From a bacterium (lineage in GTDB: Bacteria > UBA10199 > DSSB01), in contig JAUHYS010000019.1 of the NCBI GenBank assembly GCA_030426445.1, positions 1 to 15,631 of the forward strand: a stretch of 15,631 bases of DNA, read 5' to 3'. Both the position numbers and the translations under genes were made by a program. Positions 1 to 7,492 of the stretch are shown here, piece by piece. Positions within the stretch are counted from its first letter, which is position 1; the number at the start of each line of letters is the position of its first letter. Under the pieces are notes generated by a model. The model did not search any database. It was not told where the DNA came from and saw nothing but the letters and a program-made list of their open reading frames with translations.

Positions 1-440
<440 letters not shown>

Positions 441-501
441 TTTTTTATAATAAGTCTGACATTTCAGATTAGAGATAAACAGTTTCGTATGCAATTTTCA
501 A

Positions 502-544
502 ATCCGACAAATTATTTTGTAATTTGTTAAATGATTTGTCGGAT
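502..544 (+). other. 23S-5S spacer stem, probable processing hairpin
   Basis: The 23S-5S spacer (about 441-549) contains no tRNA. Its main feature is a perfect 11-base inverted repeat: ATCCGACAAAT at 502-512 and ATTTGTCGGAT at 534-544, enclosing a 21-base AT-rich loop. The stem ends about 5 bases before the 5S start. Double-stranded spacer stems of this kind commonly act as cleavage sites for RNase III or 5S maturation enzymes; that role is inferred from position only. Confidence 0.5.
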
Positions 545-549
545 AAGTT

Positions 550-668
550 TTTCGGTGGCTATAGCGAGCGGGAACCACCCGATCCCATCCCGAACTCGGC
601 AGTTAAGCCGCTCAGCGCCGATGGTACTGCCAGGGCAGCCTGGTGGGAGAGTAGGACGCCGCCGGTTT
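550..668 (+). rRNA. rrf: 5S ribosomal RNA
   Basis: About 119 bases with the standard 5S layout. The conserved loop region CCCATCCCGAACTCGG lies at 585-600, followed by AGTTAAGCCGCTCAGCGCCGATGG and the late GTGGGAGAGTAGG block around 643-655. The ends are set by helix I, in which TTCGGTGGC near 551-559 pairs with GCCGCCGG near 659-666, including G-U pairs. The ends may be off by 1-3 bases. It is the last gene of the rRNA operon and is followed closely by a terminator. Confidence 0.95.
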
Positions 669-675
669 AGTTTGG

Positions 676-711
676 ACCCTCAGTATGCTTTAAGTACTGA
701 GGGTTTTTTTT
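676..711 (+). terminator. rRNA operon intrinsic terminator
   Basis: CCCTCAGTA (677-685) and TACTGAGGG (695-703) form a perfect 9 bp stem with a 9-base loop, followed directly by a run of at least seven T. An outer A-T pair (676/704) extends the stem. It lies 8 bases beyond 5S and ends the rRNA transcript. Confidence 0.93.
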
Positions 712-803
712 ATAAAAGATCTATTGGTTTTTAAAAGATGATTGAATACCTAACTCTATTTTAGTTACATCATTTAATAGGAAATTTAAAAGGGGGGGCT
801 CTT

Positions 804-1790
804 ATGGATTTTGAAAAAATTGCGCAGGAACTGTGTAATCAAGGTGCTTTATTCGTTGATAATCTGCAAAGAGCAAGAAATATCAGTTGCGTTCAAGGGC
901 ACTTTAGTTCTTTTCTAGGTAGCAAGGCTCTTGAAGAAGCCAAACAAGCCATCACAAAATACCCTGAAAAAAAAACAAAAATGATTCAATCTTTTCGAAA
1001 AGGCATTGGAGAAATCTATACGATTTCTAAAGCTTGGGACCATGCTCTCAATAAACCCTTTGGTTACCCTGGTGACTTTGCTGCTTTAGAATTGGTATAT
1101 GATCAAGCAGCCCACCCTGCAAGTAACAGTGCTTTTGCCACTTTATTAGATCAATGGGCAGCTTCTACGAATTTAGCGCGGGCAGTTCGAGCTAGAAAAG
1201 ACGCCTTACGGGTTTTTCTCGAAGAGGACCTATTGCAACATAGCAGGCAAAATACTGATTCAGAAAGGCTAAGTATGCTTTCCATTGCTTCAGGAGGAGC
1301 CAGAGAAATTCGTGAAATGAATAGTGACCTTTTTGATCGCCTCGAAATTTCTTTGCTGGATCAAGACCCACGCGCTTTAGACTATTCGACTTCCTGTTTG
1401 AATGCTCGGTCATCCAGACCCAAAATAAATAAGATATTAGCCAATATTTTTAAATTAGACCCCTCTGAGTATTTGTCAAATAACCAGCGTTTTGATCTTA
1501 TTTATTCTTTTGGGCTTTTTGATTATCTTTCAGATGAGCAGATATTAAGCTGTACCCATAGGTTTTTGCCTTACTTAAAATCCGATGGAAAATTTATTTT
1601 TTGTCTCAAGGATACTCGATTTTTTGATGCTTGGTTTTACGACTGGTGTTTTGATTGGAAATTCGTGCCTCGAATTGACGAAGACGGAGAAAGTTTAATT
1701 CAAAAGATGGGTTTAAATTTGATAAATCGTTTAAAAATCGAAGGAAATACCGTTTGCATTTATATCTGTCAAAAAACAACCGAGAATTAA
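804..1790 (+). CDS. SAM-dependent methyltransferase-like protein, PhcB-like family
   Basis: 328 residues, no signal peptide, probably cytoplasmic. The C-terminal two-thirds reads as a class I SAM-dependent methyltransferase fold: a glycine-rich loop SIASGGAREI (160-169), an acidic strand end LLDQD (184-188), a motif IV-like FDLIYSFGLFDYLSD (230-244), and a beta-strand FIFC after LPYLKSDGK (255-263). The N-terminal half is helical and has GYPGD at 87-91. That motif, the ASG loop and the tail (WKFVPR, 285-290) resemble the family containing Ralstonia PhcB, which makes the methyl-ester signal 3-hydroxypalmitic acid methyl ester. Family membership is from memory, and the substrate here is unknown. 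It sits alone between the rRNA terminator and the convergent rnd, with 9 bases between stop codons and no hairpin. The ATG is preceded by AGGGGGGG (791-798), a strong but unusual ribosome site. Confidence 0.7.
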   Translation: MDFEKIAQELCNQGALFVDNLQRARNISCVQGHFSSFLGSKALEEAKQAITKYPEKKTKMIQSFRKGIGEIYTISKAWDHALNKPFGYPGDFAALELVYDQAAHPASNSAFATLLDQWAASTNLARAVRARKDALRVFLEEDLLQHSRQNTDSERLSMLSIASGGAREIREMNSDLFDRLEISLLDQDPRALDYSTSCLNARSSRPKINKILANIFKLDPSEYLSNNQRFDLIYSFGLFDYLSDEQILSCTHRFLPYLKSDGKFIFCLKDTRFFDAWFYDWCFDWKFVPRIDEDGESLIQKMGLNLINRLKIEGNTVCIYICQKTTEN

Positions 1791-1799
1791 AAAAATAAA

Positions 1800-2990
1800 T
1801 TAATCGGATTCTTTTTTATAAACTGAAAGTTTATTGCCCTCTATGATGAGCCCACTTTTACCTAATAAAGCCGCTTGGATGTCCATGCCTATCAGTTCTG
1901 CGGCATAGGGACTACACAACCCCATTTCTACCCAAACGCTAGGGTCATAAATTTTTTGACTAATCATCTTTTTAAGAGCTTTGCTGTTCAGGAGAACTCG
2001 ATGAGAAATTTTATGTTGGGTCGCTAAAGATTTTAAGAAAGTCGTCATAAAGTCAGCAATTCTTGAGTCTTGAGCATTTATTTTATTAATTTTGGGGAGA
2101 GTAGGGAGCTCGTTTTCGGACAGAGATTGGCTTTTTTTAACTAGTTGAATGAGGTTTTTCCCATGCCTTTCGATTTCTTTGGGGTGAATGCCTCTAAACT
2201 TTTTTAACTCATCGATACTTTTTGGAGAAGCGCTTGCTAAATTAATCAAAGTGTTATCATCTGCAATACGTTTTCGGGGAATATTCACTTTTGTAGCTCT
2301 GGCTTCTCTCCATTTGACTAAGGACTGAAGCAGTGCGTAAGTTCTGGGTGTGAGTCGTCCACATTTTGCTAAACGCAAAGAGATTTCCTCAGCCGAATTT
2401 TGTAGGGCTTCAGGTTTTTCATATTGTGCGCTCAGTTCGTAGGCCCAAGCTTCTCTATTTTTTTCTTTTAATTTTTTTTGTAACCACTTGGCTAGGCCTA
2501 CTAAATATTGAACATCACTAATAGCATACTTTCTCATTTCTAAACTTAATGGGCGTTTTAACCAATAAGTTCGGGTCAGAAATTTAGGGATGGTAATTTG
2601 ATTGTAGCTTTTAAGAAGATCTTTTAAACTGACATTATCCCCATAACCCAATAGCGCAGCGGCTTCTGCGGTGTCAAAACTTGGGCTGGCAGTGAGTTGG
2701 TAATGCGTATATAGACATTCTTGGTCTCCAAAAGCAGCGTGTAAAATTTTAGTCACTTTAGGCGAACGTAGTAACTCAAAAAATGGAGCCAGCTCTTCAG
2801 TGTTCAGTGCTAACGGGTCAATGAGCCAAGCTTCTTTTTCGGAAGCTACTTGAATAAGTGCCAATTCAGGTAGAAAAGTCTTTTCACGAATGAACTCTGT
2901 ATCAATCGCAATGAATTCCTCCAAAAAAAGTTGATCGACAATTTTTTTTAAATCATTTGGGTTTTGGATGAGCTCGAGGTTTAATTTCAT
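1800..2990 (-). CDS. rnd: Ribonuclease D (3'-5' exoribonuclease)
   Basis: 396 residues, close to the usual RNase D size. RNase D trims the 3' ends of tRNA precursors and other structured RNAs. The N-terminal DEDDy exonuclease domain is complete: D30 and E32 (IDTEF), D89 in HAAFGDQECL, D106 in FDTAEAA, and Y155/D159 in YAISD. An HRDC domain follows at about 212-285 (LTPRTYALLQSLVKWREARA), then a second helical region to the end. The start fits the family, but no convincing Shine-Dalgarno is visible. It starts 19 bases after the stop of the DUF721/DciA gene on the same strand, so co-transcription is likely. It is convergent with the methyltransferase-like gene. Confidence 0.93.
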   Translation of the reverse strand: MKLNLELIQNPNDLKKIVDQLFLEEFIAIDTEFIREKTFLPELALIQVASEKEAWLIDPLALNTEELAPFFELLRSPKVTKILHAAFGDQECLYTHYQLTASPSFDTAEAAALLGYGDNVSLKDLLKSYNQITIPKFLTRTYWLKRPLSLEMRKYAISDVQYLVGLAKWLQKKLKEKNREAWAYELSAQYEKPEALQNSAEEISLRLAKCGRLTPRTYALLQSLVKWREARATKVNIPRKRIADDNTLINLASASPKSIDELKKFRGIHPKEIERHGKNLIQLVKKSQSLSENELPTLPKINKINAQDSRIADFMTTFLKSLATQHKISHRVLLNSKALKKMISQKIYDPSVWVEMGLCSPYAAELIGMDIQAALLGKSGLIIEGNKLSVYKKESD

Positions 2991-3009
2991 TTTGAGTATT
3001 TTCTGTGTT

Positions 3010-3312
3010 TTAAGTTTTAAGAATAAATTGTAACTCTTTTAATTTTGCATGGGGAAATTGTTGCTGAATTTGTTTTAAGATTTTTTCTTTTAGAAAATTG
3101 AGTTCAACTTTCCATGAGGCATGTGCGACTTCGATAATGAGTTTATCTTTTGCAACGCTTTTGGGCTTAGTATGTTGAGCAATTTGAGGCCCCACAATCT
3201 GCTCCCACTGCAGAAAAACTTCATAATTAGCTATTTTTTCCGAAAGGTCGTTTTTTTTTAATGTTTTTTTAAGAATATTTGCAACGATATCAGGTTTTTT
3301 GAATGCTTTCAT
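3010..3312 (-). CDS. DciA/DUF721 family protein
   Basis: 100 residues. The family pattern is visible as W-x-x-I-V-G-x-x-I-A-x-H-T (WEQIVGPQIAQHT, 36-48), then KDKLIIEVAHASWKVEL (55-71), then a lysine-rich helix and a final strand ELQFIL. DUF721 includes DciA, the loader or partner of the replicative helicase DnaB in bacteria lacking DnaC. Many DUF721 proteins are uncharacterised, so the helicase role is inferred from family only. It is the first gene of a probable two-gene unit with rnd. Upstream on the minus strand is a possible -10 TATAGT (3358-3353) with a poor -35 (TTGATG, 15-base spacer). The start codon lacks a clear ribosome site. Confidence 0.72.
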   Translation of the reverse strand: MKAFKKPDIVANILKKTLKKNDLSEKIANYEVFLQWEQIVGPQIAQHTKPKSVAKDKLIIEVAHASWKVELNFLKEKILKQIQQQFPHAKLKELQFILKT

Positions 3313-3566
3313 TCTGGTTTAATCTTTATAAAACAGATTTTTGTGAGCCCTCACTATACTATCACTTTTAAGTCATCAATTTGTCACATACGAATCATAG
3401 CAAGCTCTTGTCTTTAACAACAAAGCGCATACGATCTTTAAATTTAAGAATGATGAGTTTAAATCTGTAAAGCTAAAATTGGAAACTGTATGCACCGTTT
3501 TAAAGATAAGAACTAGTATAAAACAAAACAAACCACAATGGGAAATATATTAAGGAGAGAACATCT
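3313..3566. promoter_or_regulatory. Divergent intergenic region between dciA-like gene and porin
   Basis: 254 bases hold the promoters for both directions, but none is certain. On the minus strand a TATAGT lies at 3358-3353. On the plus strand TATAAA at 3517-3522 is a candidate -10 for the porin with a weak -35. The porin ribosome site AAGGAG (3552-3557) is excellent, 9 bases from the ATG at 3567. Two short inverted pairs exist, GCATAC 3427-3432 with GTATGC 3488-3493 and ATCTTTAAA 3434-3442 with TTTAAAGAT near 3499-3507. Their order does not let both fold into one hairpin. Confidence 0.35.
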
Positions 3567-4691
3567 ATGATGCGTAAATTATTCACAGTACTCAGTCTTA
3601 CTTTAGCAATGAGTGCAGTTGGTTTTTTTAGTAAAGCCTATGCCCTTGAAGCAGGTTATAAACCGGGTGGCTTTTTTATTAAGAGCGAGGACGGCAATTA
3701 TTCTATTAAAATTGGTGGTCAAGCCCAATTTCGTTTTGATTATGATATTAATGATGGAGATGAGAACGATATTGGATTTGAGATTAAAAGATTTCGACTC
3801 AAATTGGGTGGAAATTTATTTAATAAGAATTTTACTTATAAAGCTCAAATTGCTTGGGAAAAGTTTGACGATGAGCTGTTATACGATGCTTTAATTAATT
3901 ATAAGGTGCTTGGAAATAATTTTGAGGTCCGTTTAGGGCAACAAAAAGTTCCTTGGATCCGTCAGCAAATTATTTCGAGTAGTGCTCAAATGTTTGTCGA
4001 TCGATCTTTGGCATCAGGTGAATTCTTAGTACAAAGGCCTCATGGGAGCATTGATGATTTTAAGTTAAAAGGAAATGTTCGTGACATTGGTATTGTACTT
4101 CACGGAGCACCCTTTGACAAAAAGTTAGAATACTCCGCGGCGATTTTTAATGGAGAGGGACCCAATAATGTCAATACAAATGGAAATTTTCTTTATAACT
4201 TCCGTTTGGTCTACAATGTATTGGGCAATGCAGGCTACGGTCTAGAAAGTGACTACGATCAAAGCGAAAGCCCTTCATTATTTTTAGGGGCAACCTTTAA
4301 TTATAATACTCAAAATATCACCGAGAATAATATTATTCAGTTAGGTGGTGAAGCAGGGTTAAAGTATCGAGGCTTTTCCACAACTGGAGAGTTTTTCTAT
4401 CGTCACACTGATACAAGTGATGATATGTTAGATAGCTTTACAGATTACGGTTATTATGTTCAGGCAGGCTATTTTGTGATTCCCAAACGCATGGAAGTTG
4501 CTGCTCGTGCCTCGCAAGTATTCTTAGAAGGACCAGATAATGACCGTGGAGAATTTCAACTTGGGCTCAGCGGATATATCTATGATACGCGCTTAAGAGT
4601 TCATTCTGATTACTCTTATCTCCCTACAAGCACTCCTAACGGTACAATCAATGATCATCGATTACGCTTATTGCTCATCTATCGTTTGTAA
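3567..4691 (+). CDS. Outer-membrane porin, OprP/OprO-like family
   Basis: 374 residues. A clear signal peptide (MMRK, hydrophobic LFTVLSLTLAMSAVGFF, cut after AYA at residue 26) sends it to the outer membrane. The mature part is alternating beta-strand sequence rich in aromatic, Asn, Asp and Gly residues. The start KPGGFFIKSEDGNYSIKIGG and the block FEIKRFRLKLGGNLFNKNFTY match the phosphate-selective porin O/P family, as do the LGQQKVPW and VDRS segments near 125-150. The family includes phosphate and polyphosphate channels but also uncharacterised porins, so specificity is not established. It is shorter than Pseudomonas OprP (about 440). The last residue is Leu (LLLIYRL) rather than the usual Phe. 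The ATG follows AAGGAG by 9 bases; a second ATG follows at once. It is monocistronic, with its own terminator. Confidence 0.83.
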   Translation: MMRKLFTVLSLTLAMSAVGFFSKAYALEAGYKPGGFFIKSEDGNYSIKIGGQAQFRFDYDINDGDENDIGFEIKRFRLKLGGNLFNKNFTYKAQIAWEKFDDELLYDALINYKVLGNNFEVRLGQQKVPWIRQQIISSSAQMFVDRSLASGEFLVQRPHGSIDDFKLKGNVRDIGIVLHGAPFDKKLEYSAAIFNGEGPNNVNTNGNFLYNFRLVYNVLGNAGYGLESDYDQSESPSLFLGATFNYNTQNITENNIIQLGGEAGLKYRGFSTTGEFFYRHTDTSDDMLDSFTDYGYYVQAGYFVIPKRMEVAARASQVFLEGPDNDRGEFQLGLSGYIYDTRLRVHSDYSYLPTSTPNGTINDHRLRLLLIYRL

Positions 4692-4728
4692 AGAGTTTTA
4701 AAGTTTCTCTTCTTCATCTCCTTCTTTA

Positions 4729-4758
4729 GGGTGGTTTCGTCCGAAACCACCTTTTTTT
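4729..4758 (+). terminator. Porin gene intrinsic terminator
   Basis: GGTGGTTTC (4730-4738) and GAAACCACC (4743-4751) form a 9 bp perfect stem with a 4-base loop, followed by seven T. It lies 38 bases after the porin stop. It has no T-run in the other direction, so it is not an obvious terminator for the convergent carbonic anhydrase gene. Confidence 0.93.
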
Positions 4759-4818
4759 ATTATAAAGTTTGATAGTTTAAATAATTTAATTTCTAAAAAA
4801 AATAGGTATTAAGAGTTT

Positions 4819-5454
4819 TTAAAATCTAAGTTTATAAACTTCTTCTAGATCTTTATTAGAACTAAAGTTGACTTCTAAATCAGTGATGTAACCGGAGTTT
4901 AACCCATAGACCCAACCATGGAGGTTTAAGTCTTGTCCATTCTTCCATGCAGCTTGAACGATGGAAGTTTTGGCAAGATCATAGACTTGTTCCTGTACAT
5001 TAATTTCTACAAAACGATTAAATCTAGCCTCTTCATCAGAGATGCTGTCTAATTCACTTTGATGCAAGCGATAGACATCCTTAATGTGTCTTATCCAGTT
5101 GTCGATGAGCCCAATGGAGTTATTTCCCATGGATGCTTGAACGCCTCCACAACCGTAGTGTCCGCATACGATAATATGTTTAATTTTTAAAGCATTGACA
5201 GCGTAGTCTAGGACACTCAACATATTCATGTCAGAGTGAATGACCATATTGGCGATATTTCTGTGGACAAAAACTTCTCCTGGTTTTGCTCCAATAATTT
5301 GATTTGCTGGAACTCGACTGTCGGCACATCCAATCCATAATAATGGGGGTTGTTGACCCTTAGACAGGTCTTTAAAAAAATTAGGGTCTAAGGATAGTTG
5401 GGATTCAACCCATTTTTTATTATTTTCGATGATTTGTTTGTAAAAGTCGGTCAT
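4819..5454 (-). CDS. can: Beta-class carbonic anhydrase
   Basis: 211 residues, close to E. coli Can (220). It interconverts CO2 and bicarbonate with a zinc ion in the cytoplasm. All catalytic residues are present: C43 and the D45-R47 pair in CADSR, H99 and C102 in HYGCGG. The supporting segments GEVFVHRNIAN (59-69) and LHGWVYG (178-184) are also family-typical. The ATG overlaps the stop of the SulP gene as ATGA (5454-5451), with AGAGG 7 bases upstream inside the SulP gene. Translation is therefore probably coupled. Pairing with a SulP transporter points to bicarbonate supply or pH/CO2 balance. The alternative name cynT is less likely because no cyanase gene is nearby. Confidence 0.94.
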   Translation of the reverse strand: MTDFYKQIIENNKKWVESQLSLDPNFFKDLSKGQQPPLLWIGCADSRVPANQIIGAKPGEVFVHRNIANMVIHSDMNMLSVLDYAVNALKIKHIIVCGHYGCGGVQASMGNNSIGLIDNWIRHIKDVYRLHQSELDSISDEEARFNRFVEINVQEQVYDLAKTSIVQAAWKNGQDLNLHGWVYGLNSGYITDLEVNFSSNKDLEEVYKLRF

Positions 5455-7118
5455 GATTTTACCTCTGCCTTTCTAAAGGATTGAGTTAAAGGAATTTTTT
5501 GATTGCTTTGCTCATGAGGTGAGTGTTTTAAGAAAACGTGGGGTATGTCATCCGAAGTGTTTTCAAGATCATAAGCTTCCTTAAAACCAATCAGCTTAAG
5601 CTTAATATTATTTTCAGGAGCACGGATTTCTTTAAATTCACGGATAAGGTCTAATACATCATGTGTAATATATACGGTATCAGAAGCATCAATAACGACT
5701 TTGCTGTCTTCTGGTATTTCGTTTAAGGTAGTTTTAATAGCTGCTTTATTTAAAAAAGAGACTTCTTGAGCTAAATGTATCAGGATTAAATCTCCTTCAT
5801 GGTATTCTTCTTGTTTAAAGGAGTAAGCTCTTTTTAAGTTTCCTCTTAAAATTGAAATAATACTAATCAGTAAACCTAAGGCGACTCCTTTTAGTAAATC
5901 AAGAAAGACAACTGCGAGTACTGTACTCACAAAAGGAATGAATTCATACTTACCTTTTACCCAAAACTTTTTAAAAAGTGCCGGTTTTGCAAGCCTAAAA
6001 CCTATGAATAATAGGATTGCGGCTAAGCTTGCTAAAGGAATTTTATTGAGCCATGGGGCGATGGCGACTACGCTAAGTAGAAGAAATATACCATGAATAA
6101 TGGTAGACATTTTAGTCTGTGCACCTGCATTAGCGTTGGTAGAAGATCTTACCACGACTGAAGTCATTGGAAGGCCCCCCAAGAGCCCACTTAGAAGGTT
6201 ACCCATGCCTTGAGCTTTGAGTTCGACGTTAGTATCTGTATAGCGCTTATGTGGATCCATGCGATCGGAAGCTTCGATGCATAATAGGGTCTCAACCGAA
6301 GCGACAATGGCAATAGTAAGACCGACTATCCAGACTTGGGAGTTAAGTAAAATATCTAAACTAAAGTTGGGAGTTATCAGTATGTTTTTAAAATCTTCAA
6401 AAGATTGAGGTGTCGGGAGTGCGACTAAATGATCTGTGGAGATAGCTAGACTGCTTCCACTTTGAATGAAAATTTCATTTAAAGTAACTCCAAGCAAAAC
6501 GGCTACAAGAGCTGCTGGAACCAGTTTAAGCTTTTTAAGAAATGAGACTTTGTCCCATCCAATTAAGATGATCAAAGATAAGACTGTAATAATCACAGAC
6601 CCATAATTGATATAGCTAAAGGACTCAGCTATTCTATCAACGACAGTGATACCTCCGTTTTCGATAAATGAAGTGTCTCCTTCGGGAACAGCGTCATAGC
6701 CAACTGCATGAGGAATTTGTTTGAGAAATATAATGATACCAATACCGGCTAGCATTCCTTCTATTACGCTACTGGGGAAATAGTTTGAGATACTGCCTGC
6801 TCGGACAAAACCTAATATGACTTGAATAGCACCAGCGATTAAAACAGCTGTTAGAAAAGTGGGATAAGATCCCAAGTCTGTAATTGCTGCAATGACAATG
6901 GCTGTCAGACCCGCTGCAGGGCCTGAGACACTGATGTGAGAGCGACTGAATGCTCCAACGACGATTCCGCCTATAATACCTGCTATAATTCCAGAAAAAA
7001 GGGGGGCACCTGAGGCTAGGGCGATTCCCAAACATAGGGGTAATGCGACTAAAAAGACGACTAACCCTGCCGAAAAGTCTGCCTTAAGATGCGAGAATAA
7101 CTTAGTTTTTTGAGACAT
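5451..7118 (-). CDS. SulP family anion transporter, probable bicarbonate transporter, STAS domain
   Basis: 555 residues from the chosen start. The inner-membrane transport domain spans about residues 12-425. It has the SulP marks SGPAAGLTAI (65-74) and the glycine-rich GLLGGLPMTS with RSSTNANAGAQT (311-335), and about ten to twelve hydrophobic segments. The C-terminal STAS domain is about 440-540. In its usual phosphorylation loop it reads VVIDASDTVYITHDV (474-488), without the DSS-type serine of anti-sigma antagonists. Start choice: the frame stays open 47 codons further to 7259. But the ATG at 7118 has AGGA 10 bases upstream, its protein begins as the family does, and a TTGACA promoter lies inside the longer version. 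Overlap with carbonic anhydrase suggests bicarbonate as substrate; sulfate remains possible. Confidence 0.9.
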   Translation of the reverse strand: MSQKTKLFSHLKADFSAGLVVFLVALPLCLGIALASGAPLFSGIIAGIIGGIVVGAFSRSHISVSGPAAGLTAIVIAAITDLGSYPTFLTAVLIAGAIQVILGFVRAGSISNYFPSSVIEGMLAGIGIIIFLKQIPHAVGYDAVPEGDTSFIENGGITVVDRIAESFSYINYGSVIITVLSLIILIGWDKVSFLKKLKLVPAALVAVLLGVTLNEIFIQSGSSLAISTDHLVALPTPQSFEDFKNILITPNFSLDILLNSQVWIVGLTIAIVASVETLLCIEASDRMDPHKRYTDTNVELKAQGMGNLLSGLLGGLPMTSVVVRSSTNANAGAQTKMSTIIHGIFLLLSVVAIAPWLNKIPLASLAAILLFIGFRLAKPALFKKFWVKGKYEFIPFVSTVLAVVFLDLLKGVALGLLISIISILRGNLKRAYSFKQEEYHEGDLILIHLAQEVSFLNKAAIKTTLNEIPEDSKVVIDASDTVYITHDVLDLIREFKEIRAPENNIKLKLIGFKEAYDLENTSDDIPHVFLKHSPHEQSNQKIPLTQSFRKAEVKS

Positions 7119-7184
7119 AGTTTTAATATCCTGATACTTTTTTGATTGTTTTGTGAAGGTTAAATAAAGGTAAATCCAAGCTTC

Positions 7185-7200
7185 AACACTATTTAATGTT
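7185..7200. repeat. Imperfect inverted repeat near the SulP transcription start
   Basis: AACACTA (7185-7191) and TAATGTT (7194-7200) form a 16-base inverted repeat with one mismatch. It sits just downstream of the candidate SulP promoter, around the expected start of transcription, where a repressor operator could lie. A chance AT-rich repeat is equally possible. Confidence 0.25.
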
Positions 7201-7204
7201 AGGT

Positions 7205-7234
7205 AAACTATTATTTGGGTGAAAAATTTGTCAA
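7205..7234 (-). promoter_or_regulatory. Candidate promoter of the SulP-carbonic anhydrase operon
   Basis: On the minus strand a perfect -35 TTGACA (7234-7229) is followed, 17 bases on, by ATAGTT (7211-7206), or 18 bases on by TAGTTT. Transcription would start near 7198, giving a leader of about 80 bases before the ATG at 7118. The -10 is only moderate. The location inside the 47-codon N-terminal extension argues that the extension is not translated. Confidence 0.5.
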
Positions 7235-7345
7235 TACTTATCGGTCGTATTGATTTCATTTTTGTGTTGGAGCTGACTTTTTCTTAGTTTTTCTTTCTTT
7301 TATTTTAAAAAAGAATCCAGTTTTGTTTTTAGGGGGTGCCATTGT

Positions 7346-7374
7346 TTTAAAATGAGGTATAGTAGGTATATAAT
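7346..7374 (+). promoter_or_regulatory. Candidate promoter of the DUF5995 gene
   Basis: A consensus -10 TATAAT is at 7369-7374, with a weak -35 TTTAAA at 7346-7351 (17-base spacer). The leader would be about 110 bases. The ribosome site AAGGAG (7480-7485) lies 7 bases before the ATG at 7493. The -10 is convincing; the -35 is not. Confidence 0.4.
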
Positions 7375-7492
7375 GTTGATAAGATTTAATAATGACTTGT
7401 GAAGCGGTGAGGGTCTAGTTTGAATCATGTCGTGTCAGCAAGGGAGGTCAAAAATCTAAGGCCGTTTCATTGATTGGGTAAGGAGTGTTCAT

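Noticed and set aside
1192..1413. Minus-strand frame of 73 codons in the methyltransferase-like gene
   Set aside because: Antisense shadow with no recognisable domain or ribosome site; the plus-strand gene has clear motifs.
3427..3507. Operator hairpin before the porin (GCATAC/GTATGC with ATCTTTAAA/TTTAAAGAT)
   Set aside because: The two repeat pairs are in the wrong order to fold together, and the arms are short and AT-rich.
4729..4758. Bidirectional terminator for porin and carbonic anhydrase
   Set aside because: Only the plus strand has a T-run after the stem.
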